DNA of 64,000 nt from Ahrensia kielensis DSM 5890. Its GTDB lineage: Bacteria; Pseudomonadota; Alphaproteobacteria; Rhizobiales; Rhizobiaceae. Location of the stretch: assembly GCF_000374465.1 (NCBI RefSeq), contig NZ_KB894529.1:434001-498000 (forward strand), written 5' to 3'. The notes below the pieces were generated by a model that did not search any database, had not been told where the DNA came from, and saw only the letters and a list, made by a program, of their open reading frames with translations. The translations under genes and the position numbers were made by a program. Shown piece by piece: positions 45,515 to 55,765 of this stretch; the stretch's first letter is position 1; each line of letters starts with the position of its first letter.

Positions 45515-46586
45515 CGCCGCTTTCTTTATCTCGGCGGCGCGGATAGGTGCCGCGCCCTGCAGCCTCATAAGCGCCATGAGCTGAATCGTAGGCACTTACA
45601 ATTTTAGCAACGAGTGGATGACGCACTACATCAACGTCTTTAAAGCGCACTTCGGTAATACCGTCGACACCCTCTAAAACCTGCAATGCTTCGATCAAAC
45701 CTGATTTCTCGCCGCGTGGTAAATCCACCTGACTTGGGTCGCCCGTCACCATCATGCGGCCATTTTCGCCAAGCCGTGTCAAAAACATCTTCATTTGCAT
45801 GGAGGTCGTATTTTGCGCTTCATCCAAGATAACCGCCGCATTTGCCAAAGTGCGGCCACGCATAAACGCCAAGGGCGCAATTTCGATGAGACCTGCTGTT
45901 AAGGCACGTTCCACTTGTTCGCCCGGCATCATATCATAGAGCGCATCATAAAGCGGACGCAGATATGGGTCGACTTTCTCTTTCATGTCGCCGGGCAAAA
46001 AGCCCAATCGTTCACCGGCTTCAACAGCAGGGCGCGACAAAATAATACGCTCAACATGGCCCCGTTCGAGCAGCATCGCCGCATGTGCGACAGCAAGATA
46101 TGTCTTACCTGTACCAGCGGGCCCTACGCCGAACACAAGTTCGCAGCGATCCAGTGCGCGCATATATTTATCTTGATTAGGCGTGCGTGCAAAAATGGTT
46201 TTTTTGCGTGTTGCAATTTGTGCCGCCGCAATATTTTCTTTGCCGTCCATAGTCGGCAGCTGCAACTGATCATCGGCTGCGATTGCCATTCGCAATGCGC
46301 CCTGAACATCTGCAGGCTCTGGATCTTTGCCTGTTTTTTGCAATTGATCATAAAGCGAATCAAGCGCACGGCGCGCCTGTTCAGCAGCCGTAGGATCGCC
46401 CTTGATTGAAACCTGATTGCCGCGCGAACGCACATCAAGCCCAAGCCGATTTTCTATCAATGTGAGATTTTGCTCAAACTGACCAAAAAGAGCACGCGCA
46501 TGGCTATTATTGTCGAAGGTAAGGACGATGCTTGCCTGTTGTGGCGCAGCATCAGCTGCAGACTTTACATTTGATTTAGCGGTCAA
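45504..46586 (-). CDS. ybeZ: PhoH-like ATPase (YbeZ)
   Basis: A 360-residue PhoH-family protein, a P-loop ATPase paired with YbeY in RNA metabolism. Walker A is VGPAGTGKTYLAVAHA (about residue 158), Walker B is AAVILDEAQNTT, and MVTGDPSQVDLPRGEKSGL is the PhoH signature. An N-terminal RNA-binding-like part precedes. The start is TTG 46586, with AGGAAA upstream. Confidence 0.93.
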   Translation of the reverse strand: MTAKSNVKSAADAAPQQASIVLTFDNNSHARALFGQFEQNLTLIENRLGLDVRSRGNQVSIKGDPTAAEQARRALDSLYDQLQKTGKDPEPADVQGALRMAIAADDQLQLPTMDGKENIAAAQIATRKKTIFARTPNQDKYMRALDRCELVFGVGPAGTGKTYLAVAHAAMLLERGHVERIILSRPAVEAGERLGFLPGDMKEKVDPYLRPLYDALYDMMPGEQVERALTAGLIEIAPLAFMRGRTLANAAVILDEAQNTTSMQMKMFLTRLGENGRMMVTGDPSQVDLPRGEKSGLIEALQVLEGVDGITEVRFKDVDVVRHPLVAKIVSAYDSAHGAYEAAGRGTYPRRRDKESGDAS

Positions 46587-46606
46587 ACGCGTTTCCTATT
46601 TTCCTG

Positions 46607-48013
46607 TTACTGCCCTAACTTAGTGGCAATGGTGTCAGAAACCAAGGAGTTCACCATCACTTGGCTGATTTTTACATTCACAATATCGCCGACTTCACCG
46701 ACACTTTCATGACAGATGACCGGTTGAAGCCACGGTGAGCGGCCAACGATCTGGCCAGCTTCACGGCCAGGCTTCTCAATCAACACATCCATATTCTTGC
46801 CAACCAGACTTTGCATGAAGTCTTTCTGCTGCTGGGTCAACAAGGCCTGAAGGCGCTGCAAGCGCTCCGATTTAACATCCTCGGGCACTTGATTTGGCAT
46901 GTCTGCGCCCGGCGTTCCAGGGCGTGTCGAATATTTGAAAGAATAGGCCGCAGCATGTGTGACATCGCGCACAATCTGCATCGTATCTTCAAAATCTTCA
47001 TCTGTTTCACCCGGAAACCCGACGATAAAGTCTCCTGAAAGCGCGATATCAGGTCGTGCGCTGCGAATTCGGTCGATGAGCTTGCGATAATCATCGCCCG
47101 TATGTTTGCGGTTCATCGCCTTTAAAATCTTATCAGAACCCGATTGAACCGGCAAATGCAGATAAGGCATCAACATTGATAGATCACGATGCGCTTCAAT
47201 CAGCGCATCATCCATATCACGTGGATGGCTGGTGACATAACGAAGGCGCTTTAGCCCATCAATTTCTGCCAGCTTGTAGAGTAGTTCGCCTAAGCCCCAT
47301 TCACGGTCATCGCCGCCTGCGCCATGCCAAGCATTAACGTTTTGGCCCAATAAAGTGATCTCGCGCACACCTGCATCAACAAGGCGTTTTGCCTCATCCA
47401 TGATTTGAGATACAGGGCGAGAAACCTCAGAGCCACGCGTGTAAGGCACAACACAGAATGTGCAGAACTTATCGCAGCCTTCCTGCACTGTCAGAAAGGA
47501 CGTCACACCGCGGCTCATCATGACTTTCTTAGCTGGTGCTGGCAAATGCTCGAATTTATCTTCAACGGCATATTCTGTCTCAACGACTTTTTTGCCGGTT
47601 TTCGCTTTTGCAACCACTTCGCCGAGGCGGTGATAGGTTGTTGGTCCAATCACAAAATCAACGGCTGGCGCACGTTTGATAATTTCTTTTCCCTCGGCCT
47701 GCGCCACGCAGCCTGCAACGCCGATCATCAAATCGCCGCCATTGGCGCGTTTTTCTTCGCGCACCATGCGGATGCGGCCAATCTCAGAATAGACTTTCTC
47801 TGCAGCCTTTTCGCGGATGTGGCACGTGTTCAACAGCACCATATCGGCATCATCCATGCTGGACGTTTCGACATAGCCGTCTTTTGCCAAGGCATCTGCC
47901 ATACGCTGGCTGTCATAAACATTCATTTGACAACCATAGGTTTTCACGAAGACTTTCTTCGTGTCCGTATTGGTGCCAGCAGATGGTATTTTTTCAATAA
48001 TTGGTGCGCTCAT
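46607..48013 (-). CDS. miaB: tRNA-2-methylthio-N6-dimethylallyladenosine synthase
   Basis: A 468-residue radical-SAM methylthiotransferase that modifies A37 of tRNAs. The N-terminal UPF0004 domain has three cluster Cys (about 28, 64 and 98: [26 protein letters not shown]). The radical SAM cluster is CDKFCTFC (about 183-190), and a TRAM domain ends the protein. It lies between plsC and phoH on the same strand. Confidence 0.96.
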   Translation of the reverse strand: MSAPIIEKIPSAGTNTDTKKVFVKTYGCQMNVYDSQRMADALAKDGYVETSSMDDADMVLLNTCHIREKAAEKVYSEIGRIRMVREEKRANGGDLMIGVAGCVAQAEGKEIIKRAPAVDFVIGPTTYHRLGEVVAKAKTGKKVVETEYAVEDKFEHLPAPAKKVMMSRGVTSFLTVQEGCDKFCTFCVVPYTRGSEVSRPVSQIMDEAKRLVDAGVREITLLGQNVNAWHGAGGDDREWGLGELLYKLAEIDGLKRLRYVTSHPRDMDDALIEAHRDLSMLMPYLHLPVQSGSDKILKAMNRKHTGDDYRKLIDRIRSARPDIALSGDFIVGFPGETDEDFEDTMQIVRDVTHAAAYSFKYSTRPGTPGADMPNQVPEDVKSERLQRLQALLTQQQKDFMQSLVGKNMDVLIEKPGREAGQIVGRSPWLQPVICHESVGEVGDIVNVKISQVMVNSLVSDTIATKLGQ

Positions 48014-48054
48014 AATTCGGCTTTTAGTCGCTTTTCTAGCTCTTGAGAAGTGGG

Positions 48055-48837
48055 CTATCTGCCACGCAAGGCAAGTGATGTCATTTCTGCAACACGTTCC
48101 TGTACGATTTGCGTAATTTCTTTTCGGTTCATGCCTTCACATTGCTCCACGGGTTCTCCAAAAGAGACAACCACGCCTAGATGAGGCTCACTGATAACAC
48201 CTATCAAATGTGGCACAATTTCGATGTCACCGGGCCACGCGGCTAAAGGCCGTTTAAAACGTCCCATCGGCAATCCGCATAACTTATTGTATGCAACCGA
48301 AACAGGCTGAATTGGTGAGCTAATCGCTGCTGCGCCAACACCGATCGCCCCAAAAAGTGACGACTTAAACGGATAAATAAAATTACCGTCTGATGTCGTG
48401 CCCTCAGGAAATAAAACAATATTATCACCATCAAGTAGACGCTTATTGATAATTTCCGCCTGAGCTTTGGCTCCAAGTCTTGTCGTGCGATCAATAAAAA
48501 CGCTCTCCTGCCATACAGCAAGTGTTCCAAATATCGCCCATTCTTTGACTTCGTCTTTTGCGACAAAAGAAATAGGAGCAACCGAGCCAAGGACAATAAT
48601 ATCAAGCCAAGATATATGATTAGCAGCGATAAGAACGCCGTGGCCCGAAGGCTGAACCATAGAGCCGCGCACTTCAACTTTAACACCAAGAATTTTGCAA
48701 ATCGCGCGGTGCCAGCGCCGTTCAATATTTTTGCGTATCGGATGCCGCAACCATCGGGCGATCATATGAGCGGGCAGTAAAACAGCCGTCACGATTAGTG
48801 CCGCTGTTGCAACCCACGCAAAACGAAAAAAGAGCAT
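48055..48837 (-). CDS. plsC: 1-acyl-sn-glycerol-3-phosphate acyltransferase
   Basis: A 260-residue membrane acyltransferase that makes phosphatidic acid. N-terminal helix (about residues 1-28), then the NHISWLDI (HxxxxD) catalytic motif, FPEGTTSDG, and an IQPVS-type motif. ATG 48837 overlaps the fur stop codon (TGATG), so both genes are probably coupled. The substrate might also be an ornithine lipid precursor, as for OlsA-like relatives. Confidence 0.87.
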   Translation of the reverse strand: MLFFRFAWVATAALIVTAVLLPAHMIARWLRHPIRKNIERRWHRAICKILGVKVEVRGSMVQPSGHGVLIAANHISWLDIIVLGSVAPISFVAKDEVKEWAIFGTLAVWQESVFIDRTTRLGAKAQAEIINKRLLDGDNIVLFPEGTTSDGNFIYPFKSSLFGAIGVGAAAISSPIQPVSVAYNKLCGLPMGRFKRPLAAWPGDIEIVPHLIGVISEPHLGVVVSFGEPVEQCEGMNRKEITQIVQERVAEMTSLALRGR

Positions 48838-49280
48838 CAACTTTTATCGCACTCTTCATCTTTATTAATGGGCACGGCATAAAGTTCTAACCGGTGTTCA
48901 ACAAGCTCATACCCCAATTCGCGCGCGATCTCTTCTTGCAGACGCTCAATACGATCATTTTTGAACTCGATCACCTTGCCGGAGCGCACATCAATCAGAT
49001 GGTCATGATGCTCCTCGGGGATTGCCTCATAGCGCGCGCGCCCATCACGAAACTCGTGTTTTTCAACGATCTGCAACTCTTCAAACAGACGTACTGTGCG
49101 GTAAACCGTTGAAATTGAAATATTAGGATCAATCGCGGAGGCACGCTTATACAGCTCTTCCACATCGGGGTGATCGCTCGCATTTTCGATCACCTGCGCA
49201 ATAACACGCCGTTGTCCGGTCATGCGCATGCCGCGATCAGCGAACATAGTTTCCAATGATGTTTCCGGTTTTCCCGACAA
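48837..49280 (-). CDS. Fur-family metalloregulator (Fur/Mur)
   Basis: A 147-residue Fur protein. The winged helix runs from GMRMTGQRRVIAQVIENASDHPDVEEL to SISTVYRTVRLFEEL. Metal-site residues appear in HEFRDGRARYE and EEHHDHLID. In rhizobia the orthologue at this position acts mainly as a manganese regulator (Mur), with Irr handling iron; the choice here is inference. TTG 49280 gives the family N-terminus; ATG 49247 would be short. Confidence 0.87.
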   Translation of the reverse strand: MSGKPETSLETMFADRGMRMTGQRRVIAQVIENASDHPDVEELYKRASAIDPNISISTVYRTVRLFEELQIVEKHEFRDGRARYEAIPEEHHDHLIDVRSGKVIEFKNDRIERLQEEIARELGYELVEHRLELYAVPINKDEECDKS

Positions 49281-49307
49281 CTCGCACCTATAGAATTGGA
49301 TTATAAG

Positions 49308-49802
49308 TCAAACATTCTCGCGGCGCATTACCAGTGCATTGGCTTTGCGTCCCCCAGTCTTAGTATAATAATTTTCACGAATTGCCACCTGCTCAAAACG
49401 CAAACGCTTATAAAGTGCGATGGCGCTTTTATTATTTTCGTCCACCTCTAAGAATAAAGAAGCAATCTTATCGGCATTCAAACGCTCGATAATGCGGTTG
49501 AGCAATCTGCGCCCTACCCCAAAATTTTGCCATTTTGGAGTCACGGCCACCGTCAAAATTTCAGCCTCATCTGCTGCTGTACGTACCAAAACGAACCCGA
49601 CATTGCGTCCACCATCAGATAAGGGTTCACGCAACAATAGACCGCTTACATTCCTGTTATTTAACAATGCGAGGAAATCGCCATCTGTCCAAGCGTGAGG
49701 AAAGGTCAAGGCATGAATCTCTGCCAGCGCTTGTGCATGTTCATAGTTCAGCGATTCTTCACCAAGCCGCCCGACATCACGATTCGTAAATGGCCAAGCC
49801 AT
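49308..49802 (-). CDS. rimI: Ribosomal-protein-alanine N-acetyltransferase
   Basis: A 164-residue GNAT enzyme. AEILTVAVTPKWQNFGVGRRLLNRIIERL includes the acetyl-CoA loop, and LFLEVDENNKSAIALYKRLRFEQVAIRENYY is typical of RimI, which acetylates the S18 N-terminus. It follows tsaB, 2 bases after its stop, a pairing common in bacteria. ATG 49802 is preferred to TTG 49808. Confidence 0.9.
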   Translation of the reverse strand: MAWPFTNRDVGRLGEESLNYEHAQALAEIHALTFPHAWTDGDFLALLNNRNVSGLLLREPLSDGGRNVGFVLVRTAADEAEILTVAVTPKWQNFGVGRRLLNRIIERLNADKIASLFLEVDENNKSAIALYKRLRFEQVAIRENYYTKTGGRKANALVMRRENV

Positions 49803-49804
49803 AA

Positions 49805-50476
49805 TCAAGATACCGCGGCGTGCGGCAGTGCAAAATTTGCATTTATTTTGGCATCTGCAGAACGTAAATAAATTGGTTTAGGCGGCAAATTGCTTGTAGA
49901 ACCTAATAGGGCATAGGCCTGAATAGAGCCCGTTGCCGCATCAAAACCAGCCACAGCATGGCCCGCATCAAACTCTGCCGCGGCGTTTCCAATAAGGTTT
50001 TGCAAATGCTCTAGCGGTGCGCATTCTTCAAGATCATTAGCATCTGCAATAATGAAAGGCGCTTCATCTTCAGCGCCGGATGCTACAAATTTCTGCGCAA
50101 ATATCTGGCTCCTGCCCCCTTTGATAAGAACAGCAAAATCACCCGAAGCGCCGCCCTCAACATAATCATGTGCAATGGATTTAAACGTTGAAACTCCGAC
50201 TACTGGAACATCAACAGCAAGTGCCAATCCGCGCGCAGCGGCAACACCAACCCTGATACCAGTGAACGACCCCGGCCCGACACTCACTGCAATCTTCGTC
50301 AAATCGCTTGGGGTGAGCCCTGCTTGTGTAAAGCATTCATCGATAAGACTAAGCAGGCGTTCAGCATGGCCGCGCCCCAGATCTTCGCTTTTTTGCGCAA
50401 GTATTTTTTGGCTCTGCGGGTCATACAGACAAGCAGCACAAATATGAGCAGAAGTATCAATGGCAAGAATGGTCAT
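49805..50476 (-). CDS. tsaB: tRNA threonylcarbamoyladenosine biosynthesis protein TsaB
   Basis: A 223-residue actin-like-fold partner of TsaD and TsaE for t6A37 in tRNA. It starts MTILAIDTSAHICAACL and has GRGHAERLLSLIDECF and VSVGPGSFTGIRVGVAAARGLA, the family signature. It lacks the kinase active residues of TsaD, as expected. Upstream of rimI. Confidence 0.94.
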   Translation of the reverse strand: MTILAIDTSAHICAACLYDPQSQKILAQKSEDLGRGHAERLLSLIDECFTQAGLTPSDLTKIAVSVGPGSFTGIRVGVAAARGLALAVDVPVVGVSTFKSIAHDYVEGGASGDFAVLIKGGRSQIFAQKFVASGAEDEAPFIIADANDLEECAPLEHLQNLIGNAAAEFDAGHAVAGFDAATGSIQAYALLGSTSNLPPKPIYLRSADAKINANFALPHAAVS

Positions 50477-50534
50477 AGCCCTAATTAAAGCGCTTTTGCC
50501 AACTCAACAATAGTTGTGAGGCTCTGAATAGGAA

Positions 50535-52514
50535 TTATAATTTATAAGCCGTCACACTGCGCGGTGCCAAAGATGCTGCGCCAAAAACAAGCTGCGCATC
50601 GCCGATAAGTTCACTACAATCTACTGTTTCAGGCCCATAGTTAAAAATATAACGAACATTATTATTATCACGCACCCTTATATCTCTATGAAGACGCGTT
50701 GTCTTAACCTCCGCCTTATTCAACGCGGCAGTAACAATATAATCGACTAATGGAGCGTTCGGGCGGCCTGCTAAATAAATCATTCGATCATTTTCAAAGA
50801 TGGCATCATGACCATCTTCGGACTTCATAGAAGCAGAAACGCTTGCCTCGGGCACGACAAATTCGCGCCATCCCTCAAAGGCCAGATCATCTTGCAACAA
50901 TACTGGAGAATGATGCGGGCGGCTTTCGACGCGGGTAATTTTGATGTTTATCAATTTGCGTAGAGCGCCCGGTGGCAAATCTTGAACGATTTGGAAATTC
51001 TCGTCCTTAGAGCCTGTACGCGGCCCCGCCAAAATTACGGCCTTGCTGCTTTCAAGCGCTGCTGCGAAATCCTCTGAAACATTGAACATGCCGGGCATGA
51101 TGATGAGTTTGCGGCCTGTGATCGCCTCTTTGGTCGGCGGAATAACATCGACATTGATACCCTGCCTGCGCAAAGCGCGATAATAACGCATGACCAATTC
51201 AATATAAGAAAAGTCTTTGCCCTGCGGCTGAATTTCCCAAGCCCACTGGCTTTCATAATCGAACACCAGCGCGACGTCGGCACGGACTACCTGCGCTTTG
51301 GAATCCATTTGCTTGAGCAGTTTGGATACTTTTTCGCAAACATGGTAGCCTTCATTGAACTCGCCATTGGGCAACAAAAGCGCTTCATGCATTTGCTCTT
51401 GCGCAAAGGATGGCTGACGCCAACGGAAATAGCTTACAAGCTCGGCCCCTGCCGCAAATGCTTCCCATGCCCAAAGCTCTACAGCGCCCGGATAAGGCGC
51501 TGGATTATAGGGTGCCCAATTTACCGGACCGGGCTGCTGCTCCATCACCCACCAACGGCCATCAACAGCGCCATTTCGAACTTCACCGCAAGCACGATAA
51601 AGATCATGGTGAAACGCCTGCAAATCAGGATCACCAACGCCTAAGTAGCGCGCTTTGTTCTCATCATCAGAGCTATCACGGTCCAGAAATCCAATCGGGT
51701 AGCTATCCCATGTGGCGATATCCAAATCTTCACTGACGGCATAGTGGTCAAAATCAGTGTAGGAGCCCATGAAATTATGGCCGATAGGCGCGTTAGAATG
51801 TTTGCGAATGATATCCGTTTGCAGCCTGTTGAATGATTTTACTTGGTCTGATGAATAACGCCTAAAATCCATCACATGAGCAGGGTTCGGCTCGGTAACC
51901 GTAAGATTTGGCAACTCAACTTCATCGAAACTGCGATATTCCATGGACCAGAAAATATTGCCCCAAGCGCGATTCATCGCATCAGGCGATTGGTATTTCT
52001 GTGCCAGCCAGTTGCGAAAACCTTTAAGCGCGGCATCAGAATAACTGAGGACCGTATCATGACAGCCATATTCATTATCGGTTTGCCACGCGATCAGGGC
52101 TGAATGTTTTCCATAACGCTTTGCAAATTCGGTTGTTATGCGCGCGCATTCTTTCCGGTATTCTTCATGCGAAAAACAATAGTGACGGCGAGAACCAAAC
52201 CCACGTATCTGTCCATCAGCATCTACCGCCAACATATCGGGCATACGGTCAACCAGCCATTTCGGCGGTGTGGCGGTTGGCGTACCGAGAACAACCTTGA
52301 GACCGTGGCGGTGCAAAACGTCAAAGCTCTTATCCAGCCAATCAAAATTATAAGCGCCGGGATTTGGCTCTAACTTGCTCCACGCAAACTCACCTATCCG
52401 CACATGTGTTATTCCCGCGGCAACCATAAGGCGCGCATCCTCTTCCCACCTGCTTTCAGGCCAATGTTCGGGATAATAGCAAACGCCAATGGTTTGTTTG
52501 GGCGGGTTCATCAT
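50535..52514 (-). CDS. GH42 beta-galactosidase
   Basis: A 659-residue glycoside hydrolase of family 42. It starts GVCYYPEHWP, the acid/base Glu follows Asn in IAWQTDNEYG (about residue 148), and the nucleophile is expected in WWVMEQQPGPVNW (about 326). The trimerisation and C-terminal beta domains follow. No signal peptide, so it acts on imported galactosides. AGGAAA precedes the ATG. Last gene of the leftward operon. Confidence 0.9.
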   Translation of the reverse strand: MMNPPKQTIGVCYYPEHWPESRWEEDARLMVAAGITHVRIGEFAWSKLEPNPGAYNFDWLDKSFDVLHRHGLKVVLGTPTATPPKWLVDRMPDMLAVDADGQIRGFGSRRHYCFSHEEYRKECARITTEFAKRYGKHSALIAWQTDNEYGCHDTVLSYSDAALKGFRNWLAQKYQSPDAMNRAWGNIFWSMEYRSFDEVELPNLTVTEPNPAHVMDFRRYSSDQVKSFNRLQTDIIRKHSNAPIGHNFMGSYTDFDHYAVSEDLDIATWDSYPIGFLDRDSSDDENKARYLGVGDPDLQAFHHDLYRACGEVRNGAVDGRWWVMEQQPGPVNWAPYNPAPYPGAVELWAWEAFAAGAELVSYFRWRQPSFAQEQMHEALLLPNGEFNEGYHVCEKVSKLLKQMDSKAQVVRADVALVFDYESQWAWEIQPQGKDFSYIELVMRYYRALRRQGINVDVIPPTKEAITGRKLIIMPGMFNVSEDFAAALESSKAVILAGPRTGSKDENFQIVQDLPPGALRKLINIKITRVESRPHHSPVLLQDDLAFEGWREFVVPEASVSASMKSEDGHDAIFENDRMIYLAGRPNAPLVDYIVTAALNKAEVKTTRLHRDIRVRDNNNVRYIFNYGPETVDCSELIGDAQLVFGAASLAPRSVTAYKL

Positions 52515-52531
52515 GATCAGTTTCCTGAAAT

Positions 52532-53398
52532 CTAAATGGTAACAAGGGGGTCGAATTTTGGCACGGCGGCAACATCTAGCACGAATGTTTTTCCCGCATT
52601 TGGATCGCTTTGTTTTGCGGCTTCATCCATGCCTTCCATTGCAGTTGTTACAGCAATTTTTCCGCCGCCAATAAATGCAGGACAACTTGGTTGTGTTGCA
52701 TCTACGGCGTGCGAAGCTTTCAAAACACCATCAGGAGAATAGTAATTGATGACGCTTGCGCCCCAAAGCGCGATCCAAATATTGCCTTCGGCATCAACAA
52801 TAGCACCATCAAGCCCGCCCTCATTATCACCATGATCGAGGAAAATTGAGGGCTCGCCATTAGGCAATCCTGTTTCTGGATCGACACTCACGCACATCAG
52901 TTTGGCCGCAATTGTATCGGTATAATAAGCTTTGCTACCATCTGGCGAAAAACAAATCGCATTAGGAATAGAGATATCGGCATAGAGCTTTGTGAGCTTG
53001 CCATTTCTATAGTGATAAATTGCACCAGCTTTATTTTGCGCTTGTTTGCCCATTGTGCCCAGCCAAAATGCACCGGAAGGATGCACCCGTGCATCGTTGG
53101 AACGTGTCAGGCTATTATCGGCTTCAATCGGCGCTATAGACGTTAGAAAGCCACTTTCATTATTGCGCTTCCAAAGGCCCGTCTCTGTAAAGATCAGATC
53201 GTTCTCATCATCAAGCACAGCCATTGCGCTTGCCATTTCAGGCAAGGCAACCGCACTGTTTTTACCTGTTGCAAAGTCATGTTGATGACGCGTTTTGCCA
53301 AGAATATCGAACCAGAAAAGCGTGTTGCGACGCGTGCAATAAAATGGACCTTCACCTAAGGCACAGCGATGTTCAGATAGGATTGAGATATTAGCCAT
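52532..53398 (-). CDS. SMP-30/gluconolactonase-family lactonase
   Basis: A 288-residue six-bladed beta-propeller. The metal Glu is in LGEGPFY near the N-terminus; RSNDARVHPSGAFWLGTMG and ICFSPDGSKAYYTDT give the metal Asn/Asp ligands. In this operon the likely substrate is D-galactonolactone, made by the SDR enzyme. It begins 2 bases after the dgoA stop; a TTG 6 bases upstream would overlap it. Confidence 0.87.
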   Translation of the reverse strand: MANISILSEHRCALGEGPFYCTRRNTLFWFDILGKTRHQHDFATGKNSAVALPEMASAMAVLDDENDLIFTETGLWKRNNESGFLTSIAPIEADNSLTRSNDARVHPSGAFWLGTMGKQAQNKAGAIYHYRNGKLTKLYADISIPNAICFSPDGSKAYYTDTIAAKLMCVSVDPETGLPNGEPSIFLDHGDNEGGLDGAIVDAEGNIWIALWGASVINYYSPDGVLKASHAVDATQPSCPAFIGGGKIAVTTAMEGMDEAAKQSDPNAGKTFVLDVAAVPKFDPLVTI

Positions 53399-53400
53399 GA

Positions 53401-54039
53401 TCAACCAAACACCGCATCATAAGCGGCAACGGTTTTGATCGCGCGCGCGCTAATTTCATCTGCAGATAGGCCCGGCTTATATATTGAAGAGCCAAGGCCA
53501 AATACTAAAATGCCATTATTGCCATAATCTGCAAAATCAACCTCAGATACACCGCCAACTGCGCCAATGGCCAAATCTTTTGGGAGCACAGCCATCATGG
53601 CTTTTATCCCGCTTGCACCGATCACGCTGGCTGGGAAAAACTTAAGCCCTGAAGCGCCAAATTTAATCGCTTTGAATGCTTCTGTTGGCGTAAAAACGCC
53701 GGGCATTGTTACCATCTTATGATGTGCACACCGTTCCATGACGGCTTCATCAATATTAGGAGACACCATCAGTTTTCCGCCAGCTCCTGCTAATTGGTCC
53801 ACATTGTCAGCGGTCAACACAGTACCTGCGCCAATGAGGCATTTATCGCCATGTTTAGCGACAACCTTCTCAATGGATTTGAATGGATCAGGAGAGTTTA
53901 ACGGAATTTCCAAACAAGCAAAACCAGCGTCAATGAGCGCATCAGCAATCGGCTCTATTTCATCGGGTTTGACACCGCGCAAAATGGCAACCAAACCACG
54001 CTTCATGTCCGGCCATTGGGCAGTTACGTTCGCGCTCAT
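53401..54039 (-). CDS. dgoA: 2-dehydro-3-deoxy-6-phosphogalactonate aldolase
   Basis: A 212-residue class I aldolase that splits KDPGal into pyruvate and glyceraldehyde-3-phosphate. The Schiff-base Lys (about 133) is in ASGLKFFPAS and the catalytic Glu (about 44) in CLEIPLNSPDP, the galacto-type motif. GGAG precedes the ATG. It lies between dgoK and the lactonase. Confidence 0.93.
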   Translation of the reverse strand: MSANVTAQWPDMKRGLVAILRGVKPDEIEPIADALIDAGFACLEIPLNSPDPFKSIEKVVAKHGDKCLIGAGTVLTADNVDQLAGAGGKLMVSPNIDEAVMERCAHHKMVTMPGVFTPTEAFKAIKFGASGLKFFPASVIGASGIKAMMAVLPKDLAIGAVGGVSEVDFADYGNNGILVFGLGSSIYKPGLSADEISARAIKTVAAYDAVFG

Positions 54040-54053
54040 TTCAATACACTCCG

Positions 54054-54995
54054 TTATTTCAAGTTAAAGCGATCTGGCCAAATCAGCCGTGCAGCATGCG
54101 CTAGGCCTGCAACGGCGAGCTCATCCCCGTCGACCATCTGTGAAGGCAATTCAGCAATTTTGAGTGCAGATGCGTAAAGCGATCCTAGATGTCCGCTCCC
54201 AACAAGTATCACCGAACTGGCGTCACCAAATCGCGCTTTTGCGCCAGCAATATCCTGACCAATAATTGTTCCTGAGATAAACGCTGCAGCCTCATTATTA
54301 TTTAAGTCATGTAATAGACTTTTTGGGCGCACCGAGAACAAACGATTGAGTATCGTTGCAGGCTCATCAAGACTTTGCCGAACACCGTCAATAAATGCTG
54401 CGCCATTCTCATCCACAGAACCACTTGCACCGTCGAGTGCGTGTTTGAGAACAGAGGCAGCGCCTAGCGCCGCAAATAACTCGCCGCTTAATGATGTGAA
54501 AAAGTCCAATACGCGTTCGTCTTCAACATGCACCCATTTGGCATGTGTTCCCGGCATACAAACCAGACCGGTCAGCGCATTGCCCATTTTTTCTTTAAGA
54601 CCAAGCAGCTGCGTTTCTTCAGACCGCATCACGTCAGCTTTGTCCAAGCTGCGATTTGCAATACCGGGCAAAATACGCATGTCGCGCGATGTGTTGTTGA
54701 TCTTCACAGCACCTAATGCTGGATCACCAATGTGGCAGGGAACGGTTACATATGGTGCCTCCTGCCAACCTTGTCGTGAGCCAACCATTCCGCACATGAT
54801 CGCAGGCACATCATCGGGCAATCCCATTTCTTTGAGATGTCCATTCATCACCGAAGCAAAATCGCTCTTTGCAACCGTGCGCATACCATCAGCAGATTTA
54901 CGGCAATCAAGCGCTTTACCAGATGGGTCAAGCGGCCACATTCGCAAATGCGACGTTCCCCAATCTACAGCGATGACGGCTGCTTGGTTTTGCAT
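54054..54995 (-). CDS. dgoK: 2-dehydro-3-deoxygalactonokinase
   Basis: A 313-residue sugar-acid kinase that phosphorylates KDGal. IAVDWGTSHLRMWPLD is the phosphate loop of the DgoK family; GLVCMPGTHAKWVHVED and VILVGSGHLGSLYASAL are further motifs. Start ATG 54995 overlaps the SDR stop by one base (TGATG). Confidence 0.93.
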   Translation of the reverse strand: MQNQAAVIAVDWGTSHLRMWPLDPSGKALDCRKSADGMRTVAKSDFASVMNGHLKEMGLPDDVPAIMCGMVGSRQGWQEAPYVTVPCHIGDPALGAVKINNTSRDMRILPGIANRSLDKADVMRSEETQLLGLKEKMGNALTGLVCMPGTHAKWVHVEDERVLDFFTSLSGELFAALGAASVLKHALDGASGSVDENGAAFIDGVRQSLDEPATILNRLFSVRPKSLLHDLNNNEAAAFISGTIIGQDIAGAKARFGDASSVILVGSGHLGSLYASALKIAELPSQMVDGDELAVAGLAHAARLIWPDRFNLK

Positions 54996-55765
54996 CACAA
55001 AATACCACCATCAGCGATAAGTACCTGTGCGGTAATCGCGCTTGCTGATTTAGAAGCCAAGAACAAGCAAGGACCAGCCATCTCAAGGGGCTGCAATTCG
55101 TGCTTTAGGCTTTGTTGAGCCGTATTCTCAGCGACACTTTCGGGTGTTGCCCATAGCTCTTTTTGGCGCTCAGTCATCACCCAGCCAGGGGCAATAGCGT
55201 TGACACGTATATTGTCAGGACCAAGCTTGCCAGCAAGACCTTTGGTCAGCCCCACAACGCCGCCTTTTGCAGCGGTATAAACAGGCATATCGCCAATATT
55301 GAGCATATAGGATGTGGATGTGAAATTGACGATTGAACCGCCGCCCGCAGATTTCATTCCTTCAACGACCGCTTGAATCACGAAGAACTGATGGCGCAAA
55401 TTGATGGCAATATTTTTATCCCAATATGCCGCGTCTACATCTGCGATTTCATGGCGATCATCCCAAGCAGCATTGTTGACCAATATAGTAATTGGACCAT
55501 GTGCGCTGACCGCTTTGTTCACAGCATCTGTAATGGCAAGTTCATCAGAAAGGTCGGCTTTGATGTATAACGGTTTAGCACCGTAGGCCGCTTCAAGTTT
55601 GGCACATAGAGCTTGGCTTGCGGTATCCGCTATATCGACGAAAGCTACTTTAGCGCCTTGTGCAACAAAGCCTTCTGTTAAAGCCGCGCCGATACCAGAA
55701 CCACCGCCTGTGATCAGAACGGAAGCATCTTTCAAGTCTGGGAATATAGGGAAATTGGACATCAT
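54995..55765 (-). CDS. SDR-family sugar dehydrogenase (probable galactose 1-dehydrogenase)
   Basis: A 256-residue short-chain dehydrogenase. TGGGSGIGAAL is the cofactor motif, NNAAWDDRHE the NNAG-like motif, and VYTAAKGG holds the Tyr and Lys of the active site with the Ser in NFTSTSYM. Its place before dgoK, dgoA and the lactonase suggests NAD-dependent oxidation of D-galactose to galactonolactone; L-sugar dehydrogenases are close relatives, so the substrate is inferred. Overlaps the GH36 gene by 4 bases. Confidence 0.86.
   Translation of the reverse strand: MMSNFPIFPDLKDASVLITGGGSGIGAALTEGFVAQGAKVAFVDIADTASQALCAKLEAAYGAKPLYIKADLSDELAITDAVNKAVSAHGPITILVNNAAWDDRHEIADVDAAYWDKNIAINLRHQFFVIQAVVEGMKSAGGGSIVNFTSTSYMLNIGDMPVYTAAKGGVVGLTKGLAGKLGPDNIRVNAIAPGWVMTERQKELWATPESVAENTAQQSLKHELQPLEMAGPCLFLASKSASAITAQVLIADGGIL

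Noticed and set aside
54346-55020. 224-codon plus-strand ORF opposite dgoK
   Set aside because: dgoK is a clear family member with operon overlaps on both sides; the antisense frame has no family features.
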